DNA of 15,177 nucleotides from an uncultured Prevotella sp. (GTDB lineage: Bacteria > Bacteroidota > Bacteroidia > Bacteroidales > Bacteroidaceae): the NCBI GenBank assembly GCA_946998295.1, contig CAMPYS010000033.1:1-15177 (forward strand), given 5' to 3'. Under the pieces are notes generated by a model that saw only the letters and a list, made by a program, of their open reading frames with translations, ran no database searches and had not been told where the DNA came from. Shown in pieces: positions 1 to 6,665 of this stretch (position 1 is its first letter; the number at the start of each line of letters is the position of its first letter). The translations under genes and the position numbers were made by a program.

Positions 1-65
1 GCAAGACTCGAACATGCGACCTCCAGGTTATGAGCCTGGCGAGCTACCAACTGCTCCAACCCGCG
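1..65 (-). tRNA. Initiator tRNA-Met (CAT), 3' end beyond the window
   Basis: Read on the minus strand, bases 65 to 1 fold as a tRNA from position 1 to 65: acceptor 5' strand CGCGGGT, D arm GAGC/GCTC, anticodon arm CCAGG-CTCATAA-CCTGG and T arm GCATG-TTCGAGT-CTTGC. The anticodon is CAT. The C at position 1 and the A11:U24 pair in the D stem mark it as the initiator rather than the elongator. The 3' acceptor strand and the discriminator base lie left of the window. Two oddities: the usual three G:C pairs at the base of the anticodon stem are only two (A29:U41 replaces G29:C41), and T-stem pair 52:62 is a U-U mismatch. Confidence 0.93.
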
Positions 66-109
66 ATATGCTCAACAACTAAGTAAACTTATATTCTTAA
101 TTGCGAGTG

Positions 110-145
110 CAAAGGTATAACTATTTCTTTATATATCCAAACAAA
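110..145 (-). promoter_or_regulatory. Promoter of the initiator tRNA gene
   Basis: On the minus strand, TTTG (138-141) is followed after exactly 20 bases by TACCTTTG (110-117). This matches the Bacteroidetes primary sigma factor promoter (-33 TTTG, -7 TAnnTTTG). A second TTTG lies directly upstream at 142-145. Transcription would start near 103, leaving a leader of about 38 nt before the tRNA. No other gene lies between. Confidence 0.8.
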
Positions 146-188
146 GGATTATATTTTAACTGTTTTTATATAAAAACTACAACAATAA

Positions 189-239
189 AATTAGGACTAT
201 CAACAAATATTGATAGCCCTAATTAGTTTTCTAAACTAA
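189..239 (-). terminator. Terminator of the 256-1704 gene
   Basis: Bases 189-203 pair with 210-224 around a 6-base loop. The single A-C mismatch on the plus strand becomes a G-U pair in the minus-strand RNA, so the minus-strand hairpin is unbroken over 15 pairs. It is followed by TTTTATTG. It begins 32 bases after the stop codon of the minus-strand gene. A second small hairpin (223-229 with 233-239, loop of 3) overlaps its base by two nucleotides. Confidence 0.75.
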
Positions 240-255
240 GTATTTAGTAAATATT

Positions 256-1704
256 TTATTTTTGAATAAATTTATTTCCCTTTTGTATTACTATACCTTT
301 ATAGTTTTTATCAACTCTCTGACCTGAAAGGTTATATATAGGAGCATTAGGATTAATTTTTGATAAATTTATTTCTTTTATATCATCTGTTGTCTTCTCT
401 ATTTTAAGAGGATAAAGTGATGGTTGTTTATTAAATAATGAACCAATAATACCTGTTATATCATATTTAGCACCTTCTGTAACATAAGAACTTAAATCAT
501 TAAACTGGTCAAGATGAAAGCCATTATGAAGTTGTACAAATTCTTCTGCTGACTTAGCTTTATATACAGTGATAGTTCCTTTTTTGTTAGCAACTTCTTC
601 ACTTGATATAGTAACATTCTTTACCGTTACTAATTGTGCTAAATAATTTTTAGCATCAGAAGGAGTGATAATCAACGGAAATGCAGGACTACCAGCTGTA
701 TGAGTTAACTTATCAAGATTTGTTACCCCAGCTATGCTTTGTCCTTGTGGAAATCCAGCAAATTTAGCAGATTTTAAAATTATTGAACCATTAAGATCCT
801 CATTTTCTTTAAGATCAAGTTTTGTATTATAAAGAACAAAACCTTTTGTACCATCAACAATATATATTAAATCTGTACCTTTTTTAGAAATAAATTTATA
901 TAAAACCTTTCCGTTATTTATGTTAAGAACAGCCTCTGTTCCTTCAGCTAAATCATTAAATTCAGATATAGAGTTTACTACAGTATATTCTTTCTTCTCA
1001 AATTTTTGTGTAGCTACTTCACTTTCTTTATCATTAAGAATCGCAATAGCATTTATAGTAGATGTTTGTGTTAGTTCTATAGGAGCTGTATATTCTGTTC
1101 TATTAGCTTGCTGTTTAACATCCTTATCTATAGCATAATAAATCTTTGCACCATCAACAGCTGTAATAGTTACTTTTGTAGAACCTGTAAAACTTTTGTT
1201 ACCACTAAATCTTGGTTTTGCAACTTCATCAGGTTTAAGATTTTCCTTTATATAGGTAACAACTATTTTAGTTGCTCGCATCTGTTTTCCTGATATAGTA
1301 AAGTTAACTTCATCTGCACTTCCTGTCCATACTCCACTCTCGCCTTTAGCATTCCAAGTACCTTCGGTTGTATTTAGTCTCTCTGCTGGATTTTTACGGT
1401 CACAGGTAAACTCTATTTTAACTATTTTACCTACTGTAGAAGCAACTTTAGCTGTACCCTTATAAAAACGATAGGTATGCCCCTTGCTATCATGAGCTGC
1501 AAAGGCTCCATTTTGTACACTAATAGTAATACCGTCTTTAGATATCTCATCTGAACCGTTATTAAAGCCACCTTTTATCTTCTTACCATCATACTTACCT
1601 AAATCAGTACCTGCATTGAACTCAACTGTAGTTTGTTGAGCTAAGAGTTGATTACTAATCATTGTTACGAAAACAATAAAAACATAATGTAAAATTTTAT
1701 TCAT
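256..1704 (-). CDS. Exported multidomain protein with chitobiase-type Ig-like domain and SGQRV C-terminal tail
   Basis: This 482-residue exported protein is of unknown function. Residues 1-22 form a signal peptide ending LLA-QQ, with no lipobox cysteine. Residues 25-152 form a beta-rich domain seen in Bacteroidetes surface proteins. Residues 163-236 look like the Ig-like domain found at the C-terminus of chitobiase/beta-hexosaminidase (PRFSG, then IYYAID and TINAIAI), a binding or spacer module. Residues 240-435 resemble the OB-fold-like region of Bacteroidetes secreted proteins (GFVLYN, LVTVKNV, YDITGIIG). The tail 455-482 carries IYNLSGQRV and YKGIVI, a pattern shared by many Prevotella exported proteins and reminiscent of a reduced type IX sorting tail. 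No catalytic motif is visible, so adhesion or glycan binding is only a guess. The gene stands alone, with its own terminator. Confidence 0.85.
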   Translation of the reverse strand: MNKILHYVFIVFVTMISNQLLAQQTTVEFNAGTDLGKYDGKKIKGGFNNGSDEISKDGITISVQNGAFAAHDSKGHTYRFYKGTAKVASTVGKIVKIEFTCDRKNPAERLNTTEGTWNAKGESGVWTGSADEVNFTISGKQMRATKIVVTYIKENLKPDEVAKPRFSGNKSFTGSTKVTITAVDGAKIYYAIDKDVKQQANRTEYTAPIELTQTSTINAIAILNDKESEVATQKFEKKEYTVVNSISEFNDLAEGTEAVLNINNGKVLYKFISKKGTDLIYIVDGTKGFVLYNTKLDLKENEDLNGSIILKSAKFAGFPQGQSIAGVTNLDKLTHTAGSPAFPLIITPSDAKNYLAQLVTVKNVTISSEEVANKKGTITVYKAKSAEEFVQLHNGFHLDQFNDLSSYVTEGAKYDITGIIGSLFNKQPSLYPLKIEKTTDDIKEINLSKINPNAPIYNLSGQRVDKNYKGIVIQKGNKFIQK

Positions 1705-1747
1705 AAAAAATCATTTAAAATTAATAACTTACAATAACTAATTGTTG

Positions 1748-1755
1748 CAAAAGTA
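1748..1755 (-). promoter_or_regulatory. Possible -7 box for the exported-protein gene
   Basis: The minus strand reads TACTTTTG, matching TAnnTTTG, 43 bases upstream of the start codon at 1704. No TTTG or TTG lies at the expected 19-21 base distance, so only half the promoter is supported. An activator or a degenerate -33 element would be needed. Confidence 0.35.
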
Positions 1756-1818
1756 AATATTTAATATAAATGTAATATTGTTGTACAAGTTAAATTTATT
1801 TAAACAAAAAAGCTGATA

Positions 1819-1839
1819 AAATAACATTCAATGTTATTT
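1819..1839. repeat. Perfect 21-bp dyad, possible operator
   Basis: AAATAACATT (1819-1828) and AATGTTATTT (1830-1839) are exact reverse complements around one C at 1829. The site lies between the two divergent genes, about 65 bases upstream of the minus-strand -7-like box and about 135 bases upstream of the plus-strand promoter. It has the symmetry of a dimeric repressor or activator site, but no regulator gene is seen in the window. Confidence 0.4.
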
Positions 1840-1975
1840 AGTGTATTATGTAAATTAAATAAGAACGATAATTTTATAAATTAAATAAATATATATAACT
1901 TATTTACTTTATGTGTACAACTTTATTTGTCCGATAATATTAATAATAAAATATAAATATACAATAGCTAAAGTT

Positions 1976-2007
1976 TTTGTAAAACTCATAGGTTTTATGT
2001 AAATTTG
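1976..2007 (+). promoter_or_regulatory. Promoter of the ten-gene plus-strand operon
   Basis: TTTG at 1976-1979 is followed after exactly 20 bases by TAAATTTG at 2000-2007, a full match to the Bacteroidetes TTTG-N20-TAnnTTTG promoter. Transcription would start near 2014, giving a leader of about 20 nt before the ATG at 2034. I saw no equally good site further down the run of plus-strand genes, so this may serve all of them. Confidence 0.8.
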
Positions 2008-2033
2008 CAAAAGTGTAATAAAAAAACTCATAT

Positions 2034-2456
2034 ATGAAACTATACAAATTATTATTATTAATAGCTATATTTGTAACTAATTCTATAGTAGTAGAAGCAA
2101 AAAATGATAATGCTAAGTTAGATACAGCCTATATATTTGGATTTGCAATACCGTTAGATGGAGGTACTATTTATATAACTGATATACAAAAATTAAAAGT
2201 ATATCACGAAAATAATCATTCACGTTTTTTAATAGACAGAGACGATTATGCTTATCAGTTGAGAGACTATTTAACTGCTACAACTAAAGAGGAACTACCA
2301 ACTTGCGTTATATTGTTTGCTTATAAAGAAAAAGATGCAATAAAAAAATATCTAAAACTAATTAAAAACTACACTAATAAAAAAATAGAAACTTATCCAC
2401 TAATAAAACTAACACCCGATAAATTTAAATTTAAAACTGTAGAAATTAATCAATAA
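2034..2456 (+). CDS. Small exported conserved Bacteroidales protein, function unknown
   Basis: This 140-residue protein starts with a clear signal peptide (Lys3 and Lys5, then LLLLIAIFV) with likely cleavage after VEA at residue 22. There is no lipobox cysteine, so the mature protein of about 118 residues should be periplasmic. It contains YIFGFAIPL, ITDIQ, a DDYAYQLRDYL segment and KKYLKL. From memory, this pattern matches a widespread Bacteroides/Prevotella family of small hypothetical proteins whose members contain YQLRDYL. No enzyme motif is seen. It is the first gene after the operon promoter, 34 bases before the HprK-like gene. Its position might link it to the peptide-modification-like genes, but it could equally be unrelated. 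Confidence 0.85.
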   Translation: MKLYKLLLLIAIFVTNSIVVEAKNDNAKLDTAYIFGFAIPLDGGTIYITDIQKLKVYHENNHSRFLIDRDDYAYQLRDYLTATTKEELPTCVILFAYKEKDAIKKYLKLIKNYTNKKIETYPLIKLTPDKFKFKTVEINQ

Positions 2457-2490
2457 CACCAATAACTAAGTATATATATATAAGAATTAA

Positions 2491-3381
2491 ATGAAAAAAT
2501 ATAACTTCAGAGTAGCTGAACTTTACTTACAAATTTGCTTTGAAGAAAATGAAAAATATGGAATAAAATTATTACCATCATTCATGCCATTTAAAATTGA
2601 AAAGCAAGTAGAAGATAGTCAGCTACTTCTAAACTTAACTGTAAGCACAGAACTAAATAAAATACAAAATAGCGAAACTCATCTAATAAGAGATTTTGAT
2701 ACAGGTAATGGTAATACATCTGTAGAAAAACTTAAAAACGGTGGCTACCAATTTGTAATAAAAAATTTAAATAAACAAATAAGCTGCTTACTAATAACAA
2801 ATAAAAATTTTACAGAGGCTAAGTGTAAATTATCAGGCAACTACGATACACAATGCTTTGGATTAAATAATGCACTAATGATGCTATTTGCCTTTGCTGG
2901 AGCTTATCATCAAGCATTACTCATTCATGCATCTTTAGTAAGAAATAATGGATATGGATATCCTTTTATTGCAAAAAGTGGAACAGGAAAATCTACGCAA
3001 GTATCTATGTGGCTAAAATATATAAAAGGGTGTGATTTAATGAATGACGATAACCCTATAATACGAATAGTTAATAATAAACCTTTTATATACGGCTCTC
3101 CTTGGAGTGGAAAGACACCTTGTTACAGAAATGTAAAAGCAAAATTAGGTGCTATTACACGTATAGATAGAGCAAAAAATAACTCAATAGAAAAATTAAA
3201 TCCAATAGAAGCATTTGCATCATTTTTATCAGCATGCTCTACTATGAAATGGGATGTTAATTTGTACGACACAACAATAAAAGTAATAACAAAAATAATA
3301 GAAACAACACCAATCTTTACTTTACATTGTCTACCAAATAAAGAAGCAGCAGAAATTTGTTACAGAACTATTGCAAAATAA
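2491..3381 (+). CDS. HprK-like P-loop kinase
   Basis: This 296-residue protein has a C-terminal half built like the HPr kinase/PEP carboxykinase P-loop fold. Visible motifs are HASLV (146-150), the Walker A loop KSGTGKST (162-169), the acidic LMNDDNP (183-189), which would bind the metal, and GSPWSGKT (202-209), the sequence found in HprK-like proteins of peptide clusters. The N-terminal half is not recognised and is not the HprK N-domain. Because a PqqD-like gene and a signal-peptidase-like gene follow, it is unlikely to be a true HPr kinase of the sugar phosphotransferase system. Related kinases in lasso-peptide clusters phosphorylate the peptide product. The substrate here is unknown; a serine kinase acting on a peptide or small molecule is an inference. 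Confidence 0.8.
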   Translation: MKKYNFRVAELYLQICFEENEKYGIKLLPSFMPFKIEKQVEDSQLLLNLTVSTELNKIQNSETHLIRDFDTGNGNTSVEKLKNGGYQFVIKNLNKQISCLLITNKNFTEAKCKLSGNYDTQCFGLNNALMMLFAFAGAYHQALLIHASLVRNNGYGYPFIAKSGTGKSTQVSMWLKYIKGCDLMNDDNPIIRIVNNKPFIYGSPWSGKTPCYRNVKAKLGAITRIDRAKNNSIEKLNPIEAFASFLSACSTMKWDVNLYDTTIKVITKIIETTPIFTLHCLPNKEAAEICYRTIAK

Positions 3382-3411
3382 ATTATTAAAAAATATTATA
3401 AAATAATAAAC

Positions 3412-3891
3412 ATGATAGACTCTCCAAAAGGAAAAAAGAAACTAAAAAATGAGTTTTTTATACCAGAAATAGTAAAATTATTAAACGAGGGGAAAACTGT
3501 AACAATACATCTAAAAGGCTTCTCTATGAGACCTTTTCTTGAAAACGATAGAGATAAAGCTATGTTGCAAGCACCAAAAGAAATAAAAATAGGAGATGCA
3601 GTGTTAGCAGAAATAAGACCTAAATACTATGTTTTACATAGAATTATAAATATTTTTAATGATGATGTAGTCCTCCTTGGTGATGGTAATCTCTTACCTG
3701 AATATTGCAAAAAAAATAATATTTTAGCAAATGCTATAGGGTTCTATCGTAAAGGTAGGAAAGAAATGGATAGAACTGATGGAGTAAAGTGGAAAATATA
3801 TTCAAAAATATGGATGGAACTACGACCTATTAGAAGATACTTATTAGCATTATATAATAAAATTTGGATACCATTATTTGGAGCAATATAA
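3412..3891 (+). CDS. S24/S26 signal-peptidase-like protein, Ser/His type, soluble
   Basis: This 159-residue protein has the signal peptidase I / LexA fold core. KGFSMRPFL (35-43) holds the catalytic Ser38 in the S-M-x-P box, VLHRI (74-78) holds His76 where bacterial leader peptidases have Lys, and GDGN (90-93) matches the GDN box. The Ser/His arrangement is that of archaeal and ER signal peptidases. No N-terminal membrane anchor is present; the N-terminus is charged (KGKKKLKNE). A weak hydrophobic stretch ends the protein (IWIPLFGAI), so a cytoplasmic or membrane-edge location is likely. Together with its neighbours it suggests processing of a leader peptide. Proteolytic activity is inferred, not shown. 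Confidence 0.8.
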   Translation: MIDSPKGKKKLKNEFFIPEIVKLLNEGKTVTIHLKGFSMRPFLENDRDKAMLQAPKEIKIGDAVLAEIRPKYYVLHRIINIFNDDVVLLGDGNLLPEYCKKNNILANAIGFYRKGRKEMDRTDGVKWKIYSKIWMELRPIRRYLLALYNKIWIPLFGAI

Positions 3892-3943
3892 AAATAAAAA
3901 TTAAAATATAAATTAAATAATTTATCAATTAGAAGTAAAAAAT

Positions 3944-4216
3944 ATGAAGATAAAAGATGGATTTATTATAAGAGAGATATGTGGCGAACATATAATTGTA
4001 GCAGAGGGTGAAGAAAATATTGATTTTACAAATATAATTTCGATTAATGAAACATCTGTATTTTTATGGAATGAAGCAAAAAAACTAAAAGACTTTACTA
4101 TAGAAGATCTTGTAAATGCTACTACTAAAAAATATTCTGTAGATGAAAATAAGGCTAAAGAAGATATTACATCATTAGTCGATAAATGGAAAGAATTAGG
4201 CTTAATAAAATTATAA
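3944..4216 (+). CDS. PqqD-like peptide-binding protein (RRE domain)
   Basis: This 90-residue protein covers the whole PqqD fold: an N-terminal beta section with I-R-E and IIVAEGEE, then ISINETSVFLWNEA (the 'N.T...W' motif at the start of helix 1), FTIEDLVNATTKKY, and a final helix DITSLVDKWKELGLIKL. In known systems such domains bind the leader of a ribosomally made peptide and hand it to a modifying enzyme. The gene sits 52 bases after the S26-like gene and 14 bases before the ligase. No radical SAM, nitroreductase or cyclase partner is encoded in the window, and no gap nearby could hold a precursor gene of normal length, so substrate and partner enzyme must be elsewhere. Confidence 0.85.
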   Translation: MKIKDGFIIREICGEHIIVAEGEENIDFTNIISINETSVFLWNEAKKLKDFTIEDLVNATTKKYSVDENKAKEDITSLVDKWKELGLIKL

Positions 4217-4230
4217 TATATAAAAAGCAG

Positions 4231-6213
4231 ATGAGTGGGGAAATTTATACCAAAAAGTTGATGCTTGATATTATTGAAAAACTTAATAAAGCATCTGACT
4301 ACTACTATAATGGCAAAGAAGAGATTATGTCTAACTATGAATGGGATAACCTCTTTGATAAGTTAAGACAACTTGAGAAATCGTCTGGCATAACTCTTCC
4401 CAATTCTCCAACAGCAAAAGTAAGTTCAGACTCTATAGTCGGGAAAAAAGAAAAGCACGAGTTCCCTACTCTATCATTAGCAAAAACAAAAAAAATATAC
4501 GACCTCGTAAAATGGGCTGACTGTAAGCCTATATGGCTTTCATGGAAATTAGACGGTTTAACTTTAGTTGTTACATACGATAATGGAAAACTAACAAAAG
4601 TTGTAACACGAGGAGATGGTCATATAGGAACAAACATTACACACTTAGCTCAAGCAATAAAAGGCATACCAAAAGAAATAAACTATAAAAATCACCTTGT
4701 TATACGAGGTGAAGCATTAATAAGTTATAACGATTTTCAACGTTTCAATCTTGAAACAGGAGAAGAATATGCTAATCCACGTAATCTTGCTTCGGGTTCA
4801 CTCACGCTAAAAGATATTAATGAACTTAAAGAACGTAACATTAACTGGATACCATTCACTCTCGTATCAATAAAAGAGGAAATAAAGTCATGGGGTGAAA
4901 GAATGGATTTTCTTACTAAATTAGGGTTTAGAGTTGTTGAACATCAGCTTATTAACTTACCAACATTAGATAATATTACTGCGACAATAGATAAATGGAC
5001 AAGCATTTTAAAAACATTTGATTTTCCTGTAGATGGCTTAGTTATATGTTATGATGATACAGATTTCGCATCAACAGGAAGTATAACCGGACATCATGCA
5101 AGCAGAGCAGGATATGCTTTCAAATGGGAAGACAAAAGCATTGATACAAAATTAGAACATATAGAATGGTCTTGTGCTGCATCAACCATTTCTCCAGTAG
5201 CAGAGTTTAAGCCTGTAGAAATAGAGGGAACTATCGTAAAACGTGCAAGTCTATGTAATATTTCAGAATGTGAAAGGCTTGGTATAGGAGGAAAAGGCAC
5301 AACAATATCTGTAATTAAAGCTAATAAAATAATACCGAAAATCATTAAAGTAATAGACAAAGTAGGAGAACTTAAAATTCCAACATTATGTCCAGTATGT
5401 AAAGCTAAAACCGAGATAATAATAAGTGAAAATAGTGGTACAAAAACACTACACTGTACAAACCAAGAATGTGTAGCTAAACAGCTAAAAAAGTTTGCAC
5501 GCTTTGTATCAAAAGCAGGAATAAATATTGAAGGATTGTCTGAACAAACATTACAAAAATTTATAAATTTAGGATGGATTACACAGTATGCAGACTTGTT
5601 TAAAATAGAACAATATGCGAACATACTAAGCAAAATGGAAGGTTTTGGGGAAAAAAGTGTCTATAACCTATTGCAAGCTATCCAAAAAGCAAGAATTGTT
5701 GATGCCCAAAATTTTATTTATGCACTAAGTATTCCTTTAATAGGACAAGATGTTAGCAAAAGACTACTAAAAGTTTATAATATAAAAGAACTTATAGGCC
5801 TTTCACGCTCTGCAACAACTCTTGATATATTTTCAAACATCGATGGTATTGGAATAGAAAAAAGTAGTAGTTTTATAAAATGGATGAAAAATAATAAAAA
5901 TTCAGAACACATAGATAATCTCATGAAAGAGCTAACGATAGTTCAACAAACAAACAAACAAGGAACTATATGCAAAGATATAACATTTGTTATAACAGGA
6001 GATGTACATCACTATAAAAATAGAACCGAACTGAAAAAATACATAGAAAGTCAAGGAGGAAAAGTTACAGGGTCAATATCAAAATCAACTAACTATCTTA
6101 TAAATAATGATTTGAATAGTAAATCCACTAAAAATATAAAAGCCCACCAGCTGAATATACCAATAATAACTGAGGAACAATTCATTGAAAAATTTTCTTT
6201 AGAAGAAAAATAA
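4231..6213 (+). CDS. ligA: NAD-dependent DNA ligase, divergent type
   Basis: This 660-residue ligase seals nicks using NAD+. Domains in order: an NMN-binding Ia-like region (about 8-55, MSNYEWD), the adenylation domain with Lys106 in WKLDGL, TRGDG (126-130), RGEA and ANPRNLASGSL, the VDGLV block, an OB domain (about 315-385), a zinc finger with Cys387, Cys390, Cys409 and Cys414, helix-hairpin-helix repeats (GEGFGEKS-like, IPLIGQ), and a BRCT domain (about 580-655). The acidic residue usual just before the catalytic Lys motif (E-x-K-x-DG) is Ser104 here, GEDxT has become GTNIT, and the GRTG element is degenerate. SWKLDGLT, MSNYEWD and IKANKIIP recall Lachnospiraceae ligases. I chose the ATG at 4231; the in-frame ATG at 4186 would overlap the PqqD-like gene and adds a non-family extension. 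Confidence 0.92.
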   Translation: MSGEIYTKKLMLDIIEKLNKASDYYYNGKEEIMSNYEWDNLFDKLRQLEKSSGITLPNSPTAKVSSDSIVGKKEKHEFPTLSLAKTKKIYDLVKWADCKPIWLSWKLDGLTLVVTYDNGKLTKVVTRGDGHIGTNITHLAQAIKGIPKEINYKNHLVIRGEALISYNDFQRFNLETGEEYANPRNLASGSLTLKDINELKERNINWIPFTLVSIKEEIKSWGERMDFLTKLGFRVVEHQLINLPTLDNITATIDKWTSILKTFDFPVDGLVICYDDTDFASTGSITGHHASRAGYAFKWEDKSIDTKLEHIEWSCAASTISPVAEFKPVEIEGTIVKRASLCNISECERLGIGGKGTTISVIKANKIIPKIIKVIDKVGELKIPTLCPVCKAKTEIIISENSGTKTLHCTNQECVAKQLKKFARFVSKAGINIEGLSEQTLQKFINLGWITQYADLFKIEQYANILSKMEGFGEKSVYNLLQAIQKARIVDAQNFIYALSIPLIGQDVSKRLLKVYNIKELIGLSRSATTLDIFSNIDGIGIEKSSSFIKWMKNNKNSEHIDNLMKELTIVQQTNKQGTICKDITFVITGDVHHYKNRTELKKYIESQGGKVTGSISKSTNYLINNDLNSKSTKNIKAHQLNIPIITEEQFIEKFSLEEK

Positions 6214-6235
6214 TAATAAGAAAAATTTTTATAAA

Positions 6236-6652
6236 ATGGATACAAGTAAAATAATATGTTTATTAAAAGAAAAAGATGGATTAAGTAAAACTTTAGGCTT
6301 TAAATTTATTGATACACCTGATGATAATGTATTGGTAGCAAAAATGGAAGTAAATGATACAAATAAACAAATTTTTGGAGTATTATCAGGAGGAGCTACC
6401 TTAGCATTATGTGAAACACTGGCTGGTGTTGGCTCAATGATAATTCTTCCAAATACAAGACCAGTAGGAATAAATGTTACAGGAAATCATTTACACGCTA
6501 TGCCATTAGGTGGAACAGTAACAGCAAAGGGACAGATTATACATAAGGGAAAAACTATTCATCTATGGCAAATTGAAGTTACAGATGAAAAAGGTACACT
6601 TATATCAACAGTACAAGTAACAAACTATATTATATATCCAAAACATTTATAA
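6236..6652 (+). CDS. menI: Hotdog-fold thioesterase, probable 1,4-dihydroxy-2-naphthoyl-CoA hydrolase
   Basis: This 138-residue protein is of the PaaI/EntH/YdiI thioesterase family at its usual length. The core is Q-x-F-G-x-L (45-50) followed by SGGATLALCETLAG (51-64), with Glu60 at the catalytic position, and GINVTGNHLHA (78-88) at the substrate-pocket strand. Most family members have His in HGG; here it is Ser51. Lying 13 bases upstream of menF in a menaquinone block, it most likely releases 1,4-dihydroxy-2-naphthoate from its CoA ester after MenB, in the cytoplasm. The gene symbol rests on context as much as on sequence; another acyl-CoA substrate remains possible. Confidence 0.8.
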   Translation: MDTSKIICLLKEKDGLSKTLGFKFIDTPDDNVLVAKMEVNDTNKQIFGVLSGGATLALCETLAGVGSMIILPNTRPVGINVTGNHLHAMPLGGTVTAKGQIIHKGKTIHLWQIEVTDEKGTLISTVQVTNYIIYPKHL

Positions 6653-6665
6653 AAGAAGCTGAAAG

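Larger units (their letters stand above)
1705..2033. other. Divergent intergenic region
   Basis: These 329 very AT-rich bases separate the minus-strand exported-protein gene from the plus-strand operon. They hold the operon promoter (1976-2007), a -7-like box for the minus-strand gene (1748-1755) and a perfect dyad at 1819-1839. No open reading frame longer than about 20 codons convinced me. Confidence 0.7.

Noticed and set aside
4186..4230. Upstream in-frame ATG that would lengthen the ligase by 15 residues
   Set aside because: It overlaps the end of the PqqD-like gene, and the added residues have no counterpart in the family; 4231 fits better.
5094..5633. 179-codon open frame on the minus strand inside the ligase gene
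   Set aside because: It is fully antisense to conserved ligase coding sequence including the zinc finger, and its peptide has no family pattern.
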